DNA from: JANMAT01 sp031359995 | GTDB lineage: Bacteria > Actinomycetota > Acidimicrobiia > Acidimicrobiales > Ilumatobacteraceae | NCBI GenBank assembly: GCA_031359995.1 | Contig: JANMAT010000201.1 | Span: 1 to 26,213 of the forward strand | Length of the DNA: 26,213 nt | Direction: 5' to 3' | Made by a program: the position numbers and the translations under genes | Shown: piece by piece, positions 13,685 through 22,047 of the stretch | Layout: each line of letters starts with the position of its first letter | Position numbering within the stretch: the stretch's first letter is position 1 | Notes under the pieces: generated by a model | The model's database searches: none | Told to the model about the DNA's origin: nothing | The model's input: only the letters and a program-made list of their open reading frames with translations

Positions 13685-14682
13685 CGCCCGTCGACGAGGC
13701 GCGACAACGGCACCAGTGGTCGGGCGCCGACGTGGCCGATGACCTCGGCGGCGGCGATGGAACCGAGACGGCCGCACTGGGCCAACGGCATGCCCTGGGT
13801 GTAGCCGTGCAGGAAACCGGCGGCGTACAGGTCGCCGGCACCGGTGGTGTCGATGACCTCGTGGACGGGCTCGGCGTCGACCTCGATGACGTCGTCGTGC
13901 GTGATCACGACCGAGCCGGCCTTGCCCCGCGTGACCGCGGCGACGTGGACGTCACGGCGCACGGCGGCCACCGCGTCGGCGAACGTGGCGACCTCGTAGA
14001 GGGCGAGCAACTCGTCCTCGTTGGCGAAGAGGACGTCGACGTCGGAGCTGACGAGGTCGAGGAAGCCATCACGGTGACGGTCGACGCAGAAGCTGTCGGA
14101 CAGGGTGAGCGACACCTCGCCGCCGTGGGCGTGAGCGATGCGGGCCGCCTTGCGGTACGCCTCCTTGGCCTCGGCGCGGTCCCACAGGTACCCCTCGAGG
14201 TACACGACCTTGCCGGCGGCCACGACCGCCTCGTCGACGTCGTCGGGCGACAGGAGCGACGAGATGCCGAGGTAGGTGTTCATGGTGCGCTGCGCATCGG
14301 GCGTGACCACGATGAGGCAGCGACCCGTCGGCACGTCAGATGTCTGCAGGGGGTTCGGGAACACGACGCCGACGGCGTGCAGGTCGTGCCCGAACACCTC
14401 GCCGAGGTCGTCGGCGGCGACCTTGCCGATGTAGGCCGCCTTCGACCCGAAGCTGGCCACACCGGTCATGGTGTTGGCCGCCGACCCGCCCGACATCTCG
14501 ACGGCACCGCCCAACGAGCGGTAGAGCGACACGGCCCGGTCGGTCTCGATGAGCGTCATCGAACCCTTCACCAGGCCGTGCGTCTCGATGAACAGTTCGT
14601 CGTGGTGGGCGATGACGTCGACGAGGGCGTTGCCGATGCCGACGACGTCGAAGCGCTTGCCAGCCGGCCAGGAGCGGGTCAC
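13681..14682 (-). CDS. PfkB-family carbohydrate kinase, adenosine kinase-like
   Basis: 333 residues of the ribokinase/PfkB fold. The N-terminal FDVVGIGNALVDVIA and the SGGSAANTMTGVASFG signature place it in the adenosine-kinase-like group. The second PfkB signature DTTGAGDLYAAGFLHG spans 278-293, with catalytic base D284 and the GAGD anion hole. NEDEL (residues ~220) is the usual N-x-x-E magnesium motif. It would phosphorylate adenosine or a related nucleoside or sugar with ATP; bacterial members can also be sugar kinases. The GTG at 14682 has TAGCGT 8 nt upstream, a leaderless-type start. It is first of a two-gene unit with the phosphomutase (4-bp ATGA overlap) and divergent from the aminopeptidase gene (95-bp gap). 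Confidence 0.88.
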   Translation of the reverse strand: MTRSWPAGKRFDVVGIGNALVDVIAHHDELFIETHGLVKGSMTLIETDRAVSLYRSLGGAVEMSGGSAANTMTGVASFGSKAAYIGKVAADDLGEVFGHDLHAVGVVFPNPLQTSDVPTGRCLIVVTPDAQRTMNTYLGISSLLSPDDVDEAVVAAGKVVYLEGYLWDRAEAKEAYRKAARIAHAHGGEVSLTLSDSFCVDRHRDGFLDLVSSDVDVLFANEDELLALYEVATFADAVAAVRRDVHVAAVTRGKAGSVVITHDDVIEVDAEPVHEVIDTTGAGDLYAAGFLHGYTQGMPLAQCGRLGSIAAAEVIGHVGARPLVPLSRLVDGR

Positions 14683-14690
14683 GTGCGCAG

Positions 14691-14696
14691 ACGCTA
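14691..14696 (-). promoter_or_regulatory. TAGCGT -10 hexamer, leaderless start of the PfkB kinase
   Basis: TAGCGT on the minus strand ends 8 nt before the GTG at 14682. No Shine-Dalgarno lies between. It would drive the kinase-phosphomutase unit. Confidence 0.45.
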
Positions 14697-14764
14697 CCTG
14701 GCGGCCCCGCCCGGCGCCCGCACCGGCCCACCGGTCCGCACGCGCCCGGCATCGGACGCACCGG

Positions 14765-14770
14765 TACGCT
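14765..14770 (+). promoter_or_regulatory. TACGCT -10 hexamer, leaderless start of the M1 aminopeptidase
   Basis: TACGCT ends 7 nt before the GTG at 14778. The gap is CGCCCCC, with no ribosome-binding sequence. Confidence 0.5.
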
Positions 14771-14777
14771 CGCCCCC

Positions 14778-17318
14778 GTGACGAGCAACCCCCATCGCCT
14801 CCCCCGGTACGCGCTCCCCACGCGCTACGACATGCTGCTGGAGCCCGATCTGCGTGCGGCGACGTTCCGCGGCCACGTGGCCATCCGCCTCGACCTCGTC
14901 GAGGCGACCGACACGCTGGTCTGCAACGCCGCCGAGCTCACCGTGGCGTCGGCCCGCTTGACGACGCCCACCGGCGATCTCACCGGCACGGTCGTGCTCG
15001 ACGAGGCGACCGAGCGGTGCACCGTCACCTTCCCGATGGTCGTCGCCCCCGGGCCGGTGACGCTCGAGCTGGTCTTCCTCGGCACGCTCAACGACAAGCT
15101 CCGCGGCTGGTACCGCTCCACCTACACCGACCCCGACGGCGACCCCCAGGTGATCGCCACCACGCAGATGCAGGCCACCGACTGCCGGCGGGCCTTCCCC
15201 TGCTGGGACGAGCCCGACTTCAAGGCGGTGTTCGCCCTGACCCTGGTGGTCGATGACGGGCTGACCGCCGTGGCCAACGGCCCCGAGGTGGGCCGCGAGG
15301 CACGGCCCGACGGCAAGGTCGCGGTGCGCTTCGCCGACACCATGAAGATGTCGACCTACCTGGTGGCCATGGTCGTCGGCCGCCTCGAGACGACCGCCGC
15401 GGTCGACGCGGCGGGCACCCCGCTGCGCGTCGTGCACGTGCCGGGCAAGGGCCACCTCACGTCCACCGCGGTCGAGGCCGCCGCCGCCGCGCTGGCCTGG
15501 TTCCAGGACTACTACGGCATCCCGTACCCGGCCGAGAAGGTCGACCTGTTGGCCCTGCCCGACTTCGCGGCGGGCGCCATGGAGAACCTGGGCTGCATCA
15601 CCTTCCGCGAGAACCTGCTGCTGATCGACCCCACCACGTCGACCCAGCAGGAGCAGCAGGTCCTGGTCGACGTGGTGGCCCACGAGCTGGCCCACATGTG
15701 GTTCGGCGACCTGGTCACGATGCGCTGGTGGAACGGCATCTGGTTGAACGAGGCCTTCGCCACGTTCATGGAGGTCGCCGCCTGCGATTCGTATCGACCC
15801 GACTGGGACCGGTGGACCACGTTCTCGTTGGAGCGCAGCGGCGCGTTCGACACCGACGGTCTGCGGGCCACCCGTCCGGTCGAGTTCGAGGTCGTCTCAC
15901 CCCGTGACGCCGAGGGCATGTTCGACGTGCTCACCTACGAGAAGGGCGCGTCGCTGCTGCGCATGCTCGAGCAGCACCTGGGCGGCTCCCGCTTCCGCGA
16001 CGGCATCCGCCACTACCTGCAGGCCCACGCCTACGGCAACACCGAGACCTCCGACCTGTGGGACGCCATCGAGGCGGTCACCGGCGAGCCGGTGCGGCGC
16101 ATCATGGACTCGTGGATCTGGCAGGGCGGCCACCCCGTCATCTCCGTCGCCATCGAGGGGGCCGAGCTCGTGCTGCGCCAGCGCCGGTTCCTGTTCGACG
16201 GCAGCGACGACGACACCACGCTGTGGGTCGTACCACTGCAGGTCCGCCAGCTCGCGGGCGGGGCCCAGCGGGTCGAGAAGGTCCTGCTGGAGACCGACCA
16301 GGTGCGCCTGCCCGCCCTCGGGAACGACCCCGTCGTGTTCGCCAACGCCGGTGGCCACGGCTTCTACCGGGTCGACTACGCGCCCGACCTGCTCGACCGC
16401 CTGCGGGGCGAGACGCTGCAGAACCTCAGCACGCCCGAGCGCTACGCGCTGGTCGACGACACGTGGGCGTCGGTGATCGCCGGGCGGCGCTCGGCCCTCG
16501 ACTTCTGCCGCTTCGCCGAAGGGTTCGGGGCCGAGGAGTCGCTCCAAGTGTGGCAGACGCTGCTCGGCGCCCTGCGCATGTGCGACCGCGTGCTCGAGCC
16601 GGCCGACCGTCCGGCGTTCCAGCGCTACGTCGGCGGTCTGGTGGCTCCGTTGCTCGGACGGCTCGGGTGGGAGCCGGCGGCCGACGACGGCGACCTGCGC
16701 CGCGAGCTGCGCGGTCAGCTCATCCGGGCCAGCGCGCTGCTGGCCGGCGACGCCGCCACCGTCGCCACCGCCCGGGCCCGCTTCGCCCGGGCCGCGCCGA
16801 GCGACCCGGCCGTCATGGCCGCGTGCACGGCCATCGCGGCGGCCACCGGCGACGAGGCCGACTACGAGCACTTCCTCGACGGGTTCCGCACCGCGACCAC
16901 ACCGCAGGACCGTCTGCGCTACCTGTACGGCCTGGCCGAGTTCCCGAGCCAGGACCTCATGGACCGCACGCTCGCCTTCGCCGTGTCCGGCGAGGTGAAG
17001 ACGCAGAGCGCGCCGTTCCTGCTGAACCGGTGCATCGCCCACCGCGACCTCGGCGCCCACGCCTGGCGCTTCGTGCGCGAGCGCTGGGGCGACCTGGTGA
17101 CGCTGTTCCCCGACAACCTGATCGTGCGCATGGTCGACCCGGTCAAGCTGATGGTGCGGCCGCAGCAGCAGGCCGACGTGGCCGCCTTCTTCGCCGAGCA
17201 CCCGATCCCGCAGTCGGCCAAGACGCTGAGCCAGGTGCTGGAGCGCCAAGAGGTCAACCGCAAGCTCTACGAGCGCGACCGCGCGACCCTGGCCGCCGGC
17301 CTCGCCGCCCGTCGCTAG
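14778..17318 (+). CDS. M1 family aminopeptidase (puromycin-sensitive/ERAP-like)
   Basis: 846 residues of a zinc aminopeptidase. The exopeptidase motif GAMEN is at 266-270. The zinc site HELAHMWFG gives H302, catalytic E303 and H306, with the third ligand E325 in WLNEAF. The N-terminal domain opens RLPRYALPTRYDMLLEPDL, a typical M1 beginning. Past ~residue 500 the sequence reads as the helical ERAP1-type C-terminal domain (e.g. FANAGGHGFYRVDY, then helical repeats to the end), so the length fits the PSA/ERAP group, not leukotriene hydrolases. No signal peptide is visible, so it is likely cytoplasmic and acts in peptide turnover. The GTG at 14778 is supported by the upstream TACGCT. Confidence 0.93.
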   Translation: MTSNPHRLPRYALPTRYDMLLEPDLRAATFRGHVAIRLDLVEATDTLVCNAAELTVASARLTTPTGDLTGTVVLDEATERCTVTFPMVVAPGPVTLELVFLGTLNDKLRGWYRSTYTDPDGDPQVIATTQMQATDCRRAFPCWDEPDFKAVFALTLVVDDGLTAVANGPEVGREARPDGKVAVRFADTMKMSTYLVAMVVGRLETTAAVDAAGTPLRVVHVPGKGHLTSTAVEAAAAALAWFQDYYGIPYPAEKVDLLALPDFAAGAMENLGCITFRENLLLIDPTTSTQQEQQVLVDVVAHELAHMWFGDLVTMRWWNGIWLNEAFATFMEVAACDSYRPDWDRWTTFSLERSGAFDTDGLRATRPVEFEVVSPRDAEGMFDVLTYEKGASLLRMLEQHLGGSRFRDGIRHYLQAHAYGNTETSDLWDAIEAVTGEPVRRIMDSWIWQGGHPVISVAIEGAELVLRQRRFLFDGSDDDTTLWVVPLQVRQLAGGAQRVEKVLLETDQVRLPALGNDPVVFANAGGHGFYRVDYAPDLLDRLRGETLQNLSTPERYALVDDTWASVIAGRRSALDFCRFAEGFGAEESLQVWQTLLGALRMCDRVLEPADRPAFQRYVGGLVAPLLGRLGWEPAADDGDLRRELRGQLIRASALLAGDAATVATARARFARAAPSDPAVMAACTAIAAATGDEADYEHFLDGFRTATTPQDRLRYLYGLAEFPSQDLMDRTLAFAVSGEVKTQSAPFLLNRCIAHRDLGAHAWRFVRERWGDLVTLFPDNLIVRMVDPVKLMVRPQQQADVAAFFAEHPIPQSAKTLSQVLERQEVNRKLYERDRATLAAGLAARR

Positions 17319-17361
17319 CAGTCGAGGTGCTTCCGTGTGGGGCGACGGCAGCCCAGCTCGC

Positions 17362-17367
17362 TACCAT
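17362..17367 (+). promoter_or_regulatory. TACCAT -10 hexamer, leaderless start of the LysM-like gene
   Basis: TACCAT ends 7 nt before the ATG at 17375. It gives the small-gene pair 17375-17829 its own promoter, independent of the aminopeptidase gene ending at 17318. Confidence 0.45.
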
Positions 17368-17374
17368 CGCCGCC

Positions 17375-17578
17375 ATGGGGGCTTCACGGCAGTTCATCAA
17401 CCCGCGCCCGGGCGACACCCTGGACGCCATCGCCGAGCGCGTCCTGCCCACGGGGGCCGGCGGCGGCCAGCAGCTGTTGAGCTGGAACATGCACCTGGCG
17501 ATGCGGGTCTTCCCGGTGGGCAAGCCCGGCGAGGTGCTGCCGAGCGACATCGTCTACATCGAACCGCCACTGGCCTGA
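17375..17578 (+). CDS. Small LysM-like protein
   Basis: 67 residues. INPRPGDTLDAIAERVLP is the opening of a LysM-type fold, QQLLSWNMHLAMR takes the place of the second half, and VLPSDIVYIEPP matches the usual closing strand. No signal peptide or membrane segment is present, so it is not obviously a cell-wall protein; free-standing LysM-like proteins also occur in phage tail and contractile systems, but no other such gene is nearby. The ATG at 17375 is supported by TACCAT 7 nt upstream. Its TGA overlaps the ATG of the next gene (TGATG), implying coupled translation. Fold assignment is fair; the role is unknown. Confidence 0.65.
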   Translation: MGASRQFINPRPGDTLDAIAERVLPTGAGGGQQLLSWNMHLAMRVFPVGKPGEVLPSDIVYIEPPLA

Positions 17579-17829
17579 TGCCCGACGGCCGTTCCACCCC
17601 GGCCGAGGCGGTGATCGTGCGCGCCACCATCGGGCCCGGTCACGACGGCCGGGCCGAGGTGGTGGTGGAGCTGGCCTACCCGAACGGCGCACGCACCGAG
17701 CTGAGCATGGCGCAGGAGTCGGTGCTGCGGGCCATGGACGCCGCCGGGCTCACCCGCCTGGACCAGCTCGAAGGACGGTCGTGGAACGTGCTCACCACCG
17801 GCCCGCTCACCTTCCGGTACGACACGTAG
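17578..17829 (+). CDS. Conserved-looking small hypothetical protein
   Basis: 83 residues, not recognised. Composition suggests a compact alpha/beta protein: a strand-rich first half (AVIVRATIGPGHDGRAEVVVELAY), a helix (SMAQESVLRAMDAAG) and a final strand region ending LTFRYDT. There are no cysteine pairs, membrane segments or signal peptide. The ATG at 17578 shares one base with the stop of the LysM-like gene, so the two are likely translated together and may form a complex. Third codon positions are almost all G or C. The next gene begins 36 bp later with its own Shine-Dalgarno. Confidence 0.65.
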   Translation: MPDGRSTPAEAVIVRATIGPGHDGRAEVVVELAYPNGARTELSMAQESVLRAMDAAGLTRLDQLEGRSWNVLTTGPLTFRYDT

Positions 17830-17865
17830 CACAACGACACGGACACAACGACGCAGGGGGACACC

Positions 17866-19557
17866 ATGTTCGATCTCATCATCCGGGGCGGCACCATCGT
17901 CGACGGCACCGGGCTGCCCGGCTACCTCGGCGACATCGGCATCGCCGATGGCCGCATCGCCTCGGTGGGCCGGCCCCTGGCCGACGCCGACGCCGCTCGC
18001 GTGATCGACGCGACCGGCCGCGTGGTGGCCCCGGGCTTCGTGGACCCCCACACCCACTACGACGCCCAGCTGTGCTTCGACCCGTACGCCTTCCCGGCCA
18101 TCGAGCACGGCATCACCACGGTCATCACCGGCAACTGCTCGCTCAGCCTGGCGCCCGTTCACGCCGGCGACCGCGACCGCTTCTCGAAGATGTTCCGCCT
18201 CATCGAAGAGATGCCCGAGGCGGCCTTCGCCAGTGGGGTCGACTGGCGCTGGGGTGAGGGCTTCGACGGCATGGTGCAGGCCCTCACCGGCAATCTGGCG
18301 CTCAACCTGGCGCCGCTCGTGGGTCACTCGGTGCTGCGCATGTTCGTGATGGGTGACGACGCCCGACGGGCGGCCACGGCGGCCGAGGTGGCGGCCATGG
18401 GCGACCTGCTGCGCGCCTGCCTCGATGCCGGCGCGGTGGGCCTGTCGACCAGCTACGTCGACATGGAGGACGACCTGCGCCCGGTGCCCAGCCGGTTCGC
18501 CGAGCACAGCGAGCTGCGGGCCCTGTGCGCCGTGCTCGGTGAGCGCGGCCGCATGCTGCAGATCGTGCACGAGTTCTTCGACCCGGCGCTCACCGTGACC
18601 CGCGTCGAGATGCTGGGCCAGCTGTCGCGCGAGTTCGGCATCCCGACCACCCTGTCGCCGCTGTTCCACTCGGAGGCGATGCCCCAGAACGTGACGAAGG
18701 TGCTCACCGCGGTCGAGGCCGAATGGGCGGCCGGCGGCCGGGTGTGGCCGCAGGTGCAGACGCGGCCCATCGACATCTCGTGGACGCTCGACCAGCGCAG
18801 CATCATGTTCCTGATCATCCCGGGCTGGTGGCCGGTGCTGTCGCAGCCGTCGAAGGCCGACAAGCTCGCCGCCTTCGCCGACGCCGACACCCGTGCGGCC
18901 CTCGTGAACGGGCTGAACCTGCTCGGCTCCATGCCCGGTTCCACCCTGAACGCCGCGTCGTTCGTGGTCCGCGAGGTGGCCCTGGAGCGCAACCGCGACC
19001 TGGTCGGCCGCACGCTCGGCGACATCGCCGCCGACCGGGGCACCAGCCCGGCCGAACTGCTGATCGACCTCTCGGTCGAGGAGGACCTCGGCACCTGGTT
19101 CGTGCGGGTCGGCGTCGGCCACCACGACCCGGCCGCGGTCGGCTCGATCCTGCGCCACCCCTACGTGCACGTCGGCGCGTCCGACGGCGGCGCCCACGTC
19201 GGCTCCTTCGCCACCTACGGCGACACCGGGCTGCTGCTCGGCCGGTTCGTGCGCGACACCGGGGCGATGCGCCTGGAGGAGGCGATCAAGAAGATCACCT
19301 CCGACACCTGTGCCATCTGGGGGCTGCGCAACCGGGGCGTGCTGGCCGAGGGCTTCGCCGCCGATGTCGCCATCTTCGACCCGACCACCATCGACCGCGG
19401 GCCCGAGATCGCCTCGGACGACTTCCCCGGCGACGGCATCCGCTGGATCCGCCGCCAGGTCGGCATGGACACCGTGATCGTCAACGGCGCGGTCACGTGG
19501 ACGGCCGCCCAGGGCTACATCGCCGGCGCCCGCGCCGGCACCATCGCCACGCTCTGA
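17866..19557 (+). CDS. N-acyl-D-amino-acid deacylase-like amidohydrolase
   Basis: 563 residues of the amidohydrolase superfamily, D-aminoacylase branch. It opens MFDLIIRGGTIVDGTG, the small beta-sandwich start typical of the family. Metal ligands seen are H62 and H64 in VDPHTHYDAQ, a cysteine at 91 in ITGNCSLS (the Cys ligand special to D-aminoacylases) and the catalytic Asp at 440 in ASDGGAHVG. The closing segment GFAADVAIFDPTTI returns to the beta-sandwich. It would release D-amino acids from N-acylated forms, though many relatives act on other amides or hydantoin-like rings. The ATG at 17866 has a GGGGG Shine-Dalgarno about 5 nt upstream. It lies 36 bp after the small-gene pair. Confidence 0.87.
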   Translation: MFDLIIRGGTIVDGTGLPGYLGDIGIADGRIASVGRPLADADAARVIDATGRVVAPGFVDPHTHYDAQLCFDPYAFPAIEHGITTVITGNCSLSLAPVHAGDRDRFSKMFRLIEEMPEAAFASGVDWRWGEGFDGMVQALTGNLALNLAPLVGHSVLRMFVMGDDARRAATAAEVAAMGDLLRACLDAGAVGLSTSYVDMEDDLRPVPSRFAEHSELRALCAVLGERGRMLQIVHEFFDPALTVTRVEMLGQLSREFGIPTTLSPLFHSEAMPQNVTKVLTAVEAEWAAGGRVWPQVQTRPIDISWTLDQRSIMFLIIPGWWPVLSQPSKADKLAAFADADTRAALVNGLNLLGSMPGSTLNAASFVVREVALERNRDLVGRTLGDIAADRGTSPAELLIDLSVEEDLGTWFVRVGVGHHDPAAVGSILRHPYVHVGASDGGAHVGSFATYGDTGLLLGRFVRDTGAMRLEEAIKKITSDTCAIWGLRNRGVLAEGFAADVAIFDPTTIDRGPEIASDDFPGDGIRWIRRQVGMDTVIVNGAVTWTAAQGYIAGARAGTIATL

Positions 19558-19711
19558 CCGCGAGCGTCCGCACGGCGTCGGGCAACCGAGCTGCAGCAGC
19601 GCATCAGCACCGCCCTGCGGTCCTCTCCCACGGTCGAGGTCGGTGACGCCGCCAGTTGCACGCGCCTCATCGACCGCCAGGTACGGCCGACATCTTGCGA
19701 GCGATCGGGGG
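19558..19711. other. Convergent intergenic gap with no gene identified
   Basis: The gap lies between the converging amidohydrolase and P450 genes. One plus-strand frame reads coding-like (ELQQRISTALRSSP, then VEVGDAASCTRLIDRQ) but has no start codon and no recognised family. It may be a gene remnant or chance. No clear hairpin terminator was found. Confidence 0.4.
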
Positions 19712-20935
19712 TCAGTCGCGCACGACGGGCACGCAGCGCGGCCCGCGCACCTGACCACCGGCCCACGTGACCGCCTCGGGATCGGCGAGGTGGAACGACG
19801 GGATGCGCTCGAGCCACACCTGCAGCGCGACGCGCAGTTCCATGCGGGCCAGGTTCGACCCGGCGCACCGGTGCACCCCCGACCCGAACGCGAGATGACG
19901 GTTCTGCTGGCGGTCGAGCAGGACCTCGTCGGGCCGCTCGAACACGGCGGCATCGCGGTTGGCCGACGGGAACGACAGCAGCACGCGCCGACCGTGGGGC
20001 ACCGGACAGCCGGCGACCTCGGTGTCGGACGTGGCGATGCGGCCCATGGTGACCGGCGAGTACGCCCGCAGGAGCTCCTCGACCGCGGTGGGCCACAGCT
20101 CGGGGTCGTCGTGGAGCTGCTGCACCTGGTCGGGGCGCTGGGCCAGGTGCCAGAGCGATGAACCGATGGCCGACCACGTGGTGTCGATGCCGGCCACGAG
20201 CAGCAGACCCAGGTTGCCCAGGACGTCTCGGTCGCTCATCGCCACACCGTCGTCGGTCGTGTCGTGCACCAGGTGGCTGATGAGATCTTCGCTCGGCTGG
20301 CGCCGACGGTCGGCGACCTCGCCCATGAAGTACTCGAGCATGTCCTTGAAGGCGACGGCCCGCTGGGCCGGGTTCTGGGCACCGTGCTCGAGGATGTCGC
20401 GCACCCAGCCGATGAATCGATCGGTGAGGGCTTCCTGCACGCCGAGCATGCGGCCGATGACGCGCACCGGGATCTGCTGGGCGTAGTCGACGGCGGCGTC
20501 CACGTGGGGGCGCTCGCCCATCTTGTCGATGAGCGACTCGCACAGCGCCCGCGTGATCGGCTCGTAGTCGACCACGAGCTTGGGCGACAGGCTGGGCAGG
20601 ATCATGCGCCGGATGGCGTTGTGCTCGGGCGGGTCGGTGTTGATGATCGACCGTGGCCGGTTCGGGTCGGTGAAGTCCTCGAGCGTGGGCGCCGAGGCGG
20701 TGCCGAGCGTCGAGGTGAGGTGCCCGGTGTTCGCCGCCGCCTGCACCACCGCGTCGTAGCCGATCACGAGGTGGGACCCGCCGAAGCGCTCGCTGGACAT
20801 GACCGGGCACTCGCCGCGGAGCGAGGCCCACACGTCGTAGGGGTTGCGCACGAACCCGTCCTCGAAGAGGTCGTAGTCGGTGGCCCAGTCCTGCACCGGC
20901 GGACGTTCCGTCAGCGTGGGTGACTCGTAGCTCAT
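19712..20935 (-). CDS. Cytochrome P450
   Basis: 407 residues, the usual size of a soluble bacterial P450. Visible elements in order are DPPEHNAIRRMILPSLSP (C-helix region), the I-helix oxygen-activation motif VAGIDTTWSAIG, the K-helix ExxR in EELLRAYSP and the heme loop FGSGVHRCAGSNLAR with axial cysteine C357. It uses electrons from a ferredoxin and reductase, neither of which is encoded nearby. The substrate cannot be read from the sequence; the adjacent epoxide hydrolase suggests an epoxide product is possible. The ATG at 20935 has a GGGAGGGA Shine-Dalgarno about 5 nt upstream. It is probably co-transcribed with the epoxide hydrolase 68 bp upstream on the same strand. Confidence 0.95.
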   Translation of the reverse strand: MSYESPTLTERPPVQDWATDYDLFEDGFVRNPYDVWASLRGECPVMSSERFGGSHLVIGYDAVVQAAANTGHLTSTLGTASAPTLEDFTDPNRPRSIINTDPPEHNAIRRMILPSLSPKLVVDYEPITRALCESLIDKMGERPHVDAAVDYAQQIPVRVIGRMLGVQEALTDRFIGWVRDILEHGAQNPAQRAVAFKDMLEYFMGEVADRRRQPSEDLISHLVHDTTDDGVAMSDRDVLGNLGLLLVAGIDTTWSAIGSSLWHLAQRPDQVQQLHDDPELWPTAVEELLRAYSPVTMGRIATSDTEVAGCPVPHGRRVLLSFPSANRDAAVFERPDEVLLDRQQNRHLAFGSGVHRCAGSNLARMELRVALQVWLERIPSFHLADPEAVTWAGGQVRGPRCVPVVRD

Positions 20936-21003
20936 GGCGATCCCTCCCGATCCACCGCCGCTCCCGGCGATGCCCCACGGGCAGCGTACCGCCCGCCGGG
21001 CGA

Positions 21004-21969
21004 TCAACCCAGGGCGCGCAGGAACTCGAGCAGGGCCTCGTTCACCTCGGCGGGGCGCTCCTGCTGGGTCCAGTGGCCACAACCGGGCAGGATGATGCTG
21101 CGGTGCAGGCGGGGCAGCGTGACACCGAAGCGCTCGATGGCTGCCGCGCCCCAGATGGTGGGGCCGTCGCGGTCGCCACCGATGAACAGCGCCGGCACCT
21201 CGATGGGCCGGCCGCGGAACACGGTGAGGTCGGCCCAGTCGCGGTCGACGTTGCGGTAGCGGTTGAGGCCTCCGGTGAAGCCGGTGCGCTCGAACTCGGC
21301 GGCGTACACGTCCAGGTCGGCCTCGGACATCCACACCGGCATCGGGTCGGGCTCGGCGAAGCGGTCGCGCATCTTCGCCCCGTGCGCGATGGTGGCCACC
21401 GTGCCACCCGACGGCGGCGGTGCGTCGCCCGAGGCCGTGAAGTAGAAGCCGAGCAGCCAGCGGCGCACGTCCTCGTCGAGCTCGGCCTCGGCCCGGCCCG
21501 GCTGCTGGAAGTACTCGATGTAGAACTCCTCGGCACCGCCCATGGCACGGAACGCCTCGGTCGGGCGGGTGTCGCCCGGCGGCGTGTAGGGCACCGACAG
21601 GCCGGCCACGGCGCGGAACACGTCGGGGCGCAGCAGCGCCGAGTTCCACGCGATCGGCGCGCCCCAGTCGTGGCCGACGACGACGGCGGTGTCGGCACCC
21701 AGCGCCTTCACCAGCGCGACGTTGTCGCCCACGTGTCGGAGCATGCGGTACTCCTCGATCGGCGCCGGGGCCGACGAGCGGCCGTAGCCGCGCACGTCCA
21801 TCGCCACGGCCCGGTAGCCGGCGGCGGCCAGCGCGTCGAGCTGGTGTCGGTACGAGAACCAGGACTCGGGGAACCCGTGCACGAGCAGCACGAGCGGCCC
21901 CTCGCCGGCCTCCACGCAGTGGATGCGGATGCCGTTCACCTGCTCGATGCGATGTCGCCACTCAGCCAT
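21004..21969 (-). CDS. Epoxide hydrolase-type alpha/beta hydrolase
   Basis: 321 residues. It has the HGFPESW oxyanion motif (residues ~33-39), the nucleophile D101 in VVGHDWGAP and the catalytic H299 in PGCGHWTQQE. The acid is probably one of the Asp residues in IGGDRDGPTIWG. An Asp nucleophile with GHDWG and HGFP marks epoxide hydrolases and haloalkane dehalogenases; the cap region (YIEYFQQPGRAEAELDEDV) and a tyrosine-rich stretch favour epoxide hydrolase. The ATG at 21969 has CAGCAT 6 nt upstream, a weak -10-like hexamer, and no Shine-Dalgarno. It precedes the P450 gene on the same strand, so the pair could oxidise and then hydrate a common substrate. Confidence 0.9.
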   Translation of the reverse strand: MAEWRHRIEQVNGIRIHCVEAGEGPLVLLVHGFPESWFSYRHQLDALAAAGYRAVAMDVRGYGRSSAPAPIEEYRMLRHVGDNVALVKALGADTAVVVGHDWGAPIAWNSALLRPDVFRAVAGLSVPYTPPGDTRPTEAFRAMGGAEEFYIEYFQQPGRAEAELDEDVRRWLLGFYFTASGDAPPPSGGTVATIAHGAKMRDRFAEPDPMPVWMSEADLDVYAAEFERTGFTGGLNRYRNVDRDWADLTVFRGRPIEVPALFIGGDRDGPTIWGAAAIERFGVTLPRLHRSIILPGCGHWTQQERPAEVNEALLEFLRALG

Positions 21970-22034
21970 GGCGGCATGCTGGCACATCGCCGCGCACGAG
22001 CATGCCGCCGGACGCGGTCCGGCGGCGTCCGGGC

Positions 22035-22040
22035 TACGGT
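22035..22040 (+). promoter_or_regulatory. TACGGT -10 hexamer, leaderless start of the ABC ATPase
   Basis: TACGGT ends 7 nt before the GTG at 22048. It decides the start among several in-frame candidates, since no Shine-Dalgarno is present. Confidence 0.45.
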
Positions 22041-22047
22041 CGCCGCG

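Noticed and set aside
12066..13841. Long Arg/Ala/Pro-rich frame opposite or shifted to the phosphomutase, and similar long frames elsewhere (e.g. 6907-8829, 9791-11620, 16058-17374)
   Set aside because: Low-complexity R/A/P/G/H composition typical of shadow frames in high-GC DNA; a well-matched family protein occupies another frame at each place.
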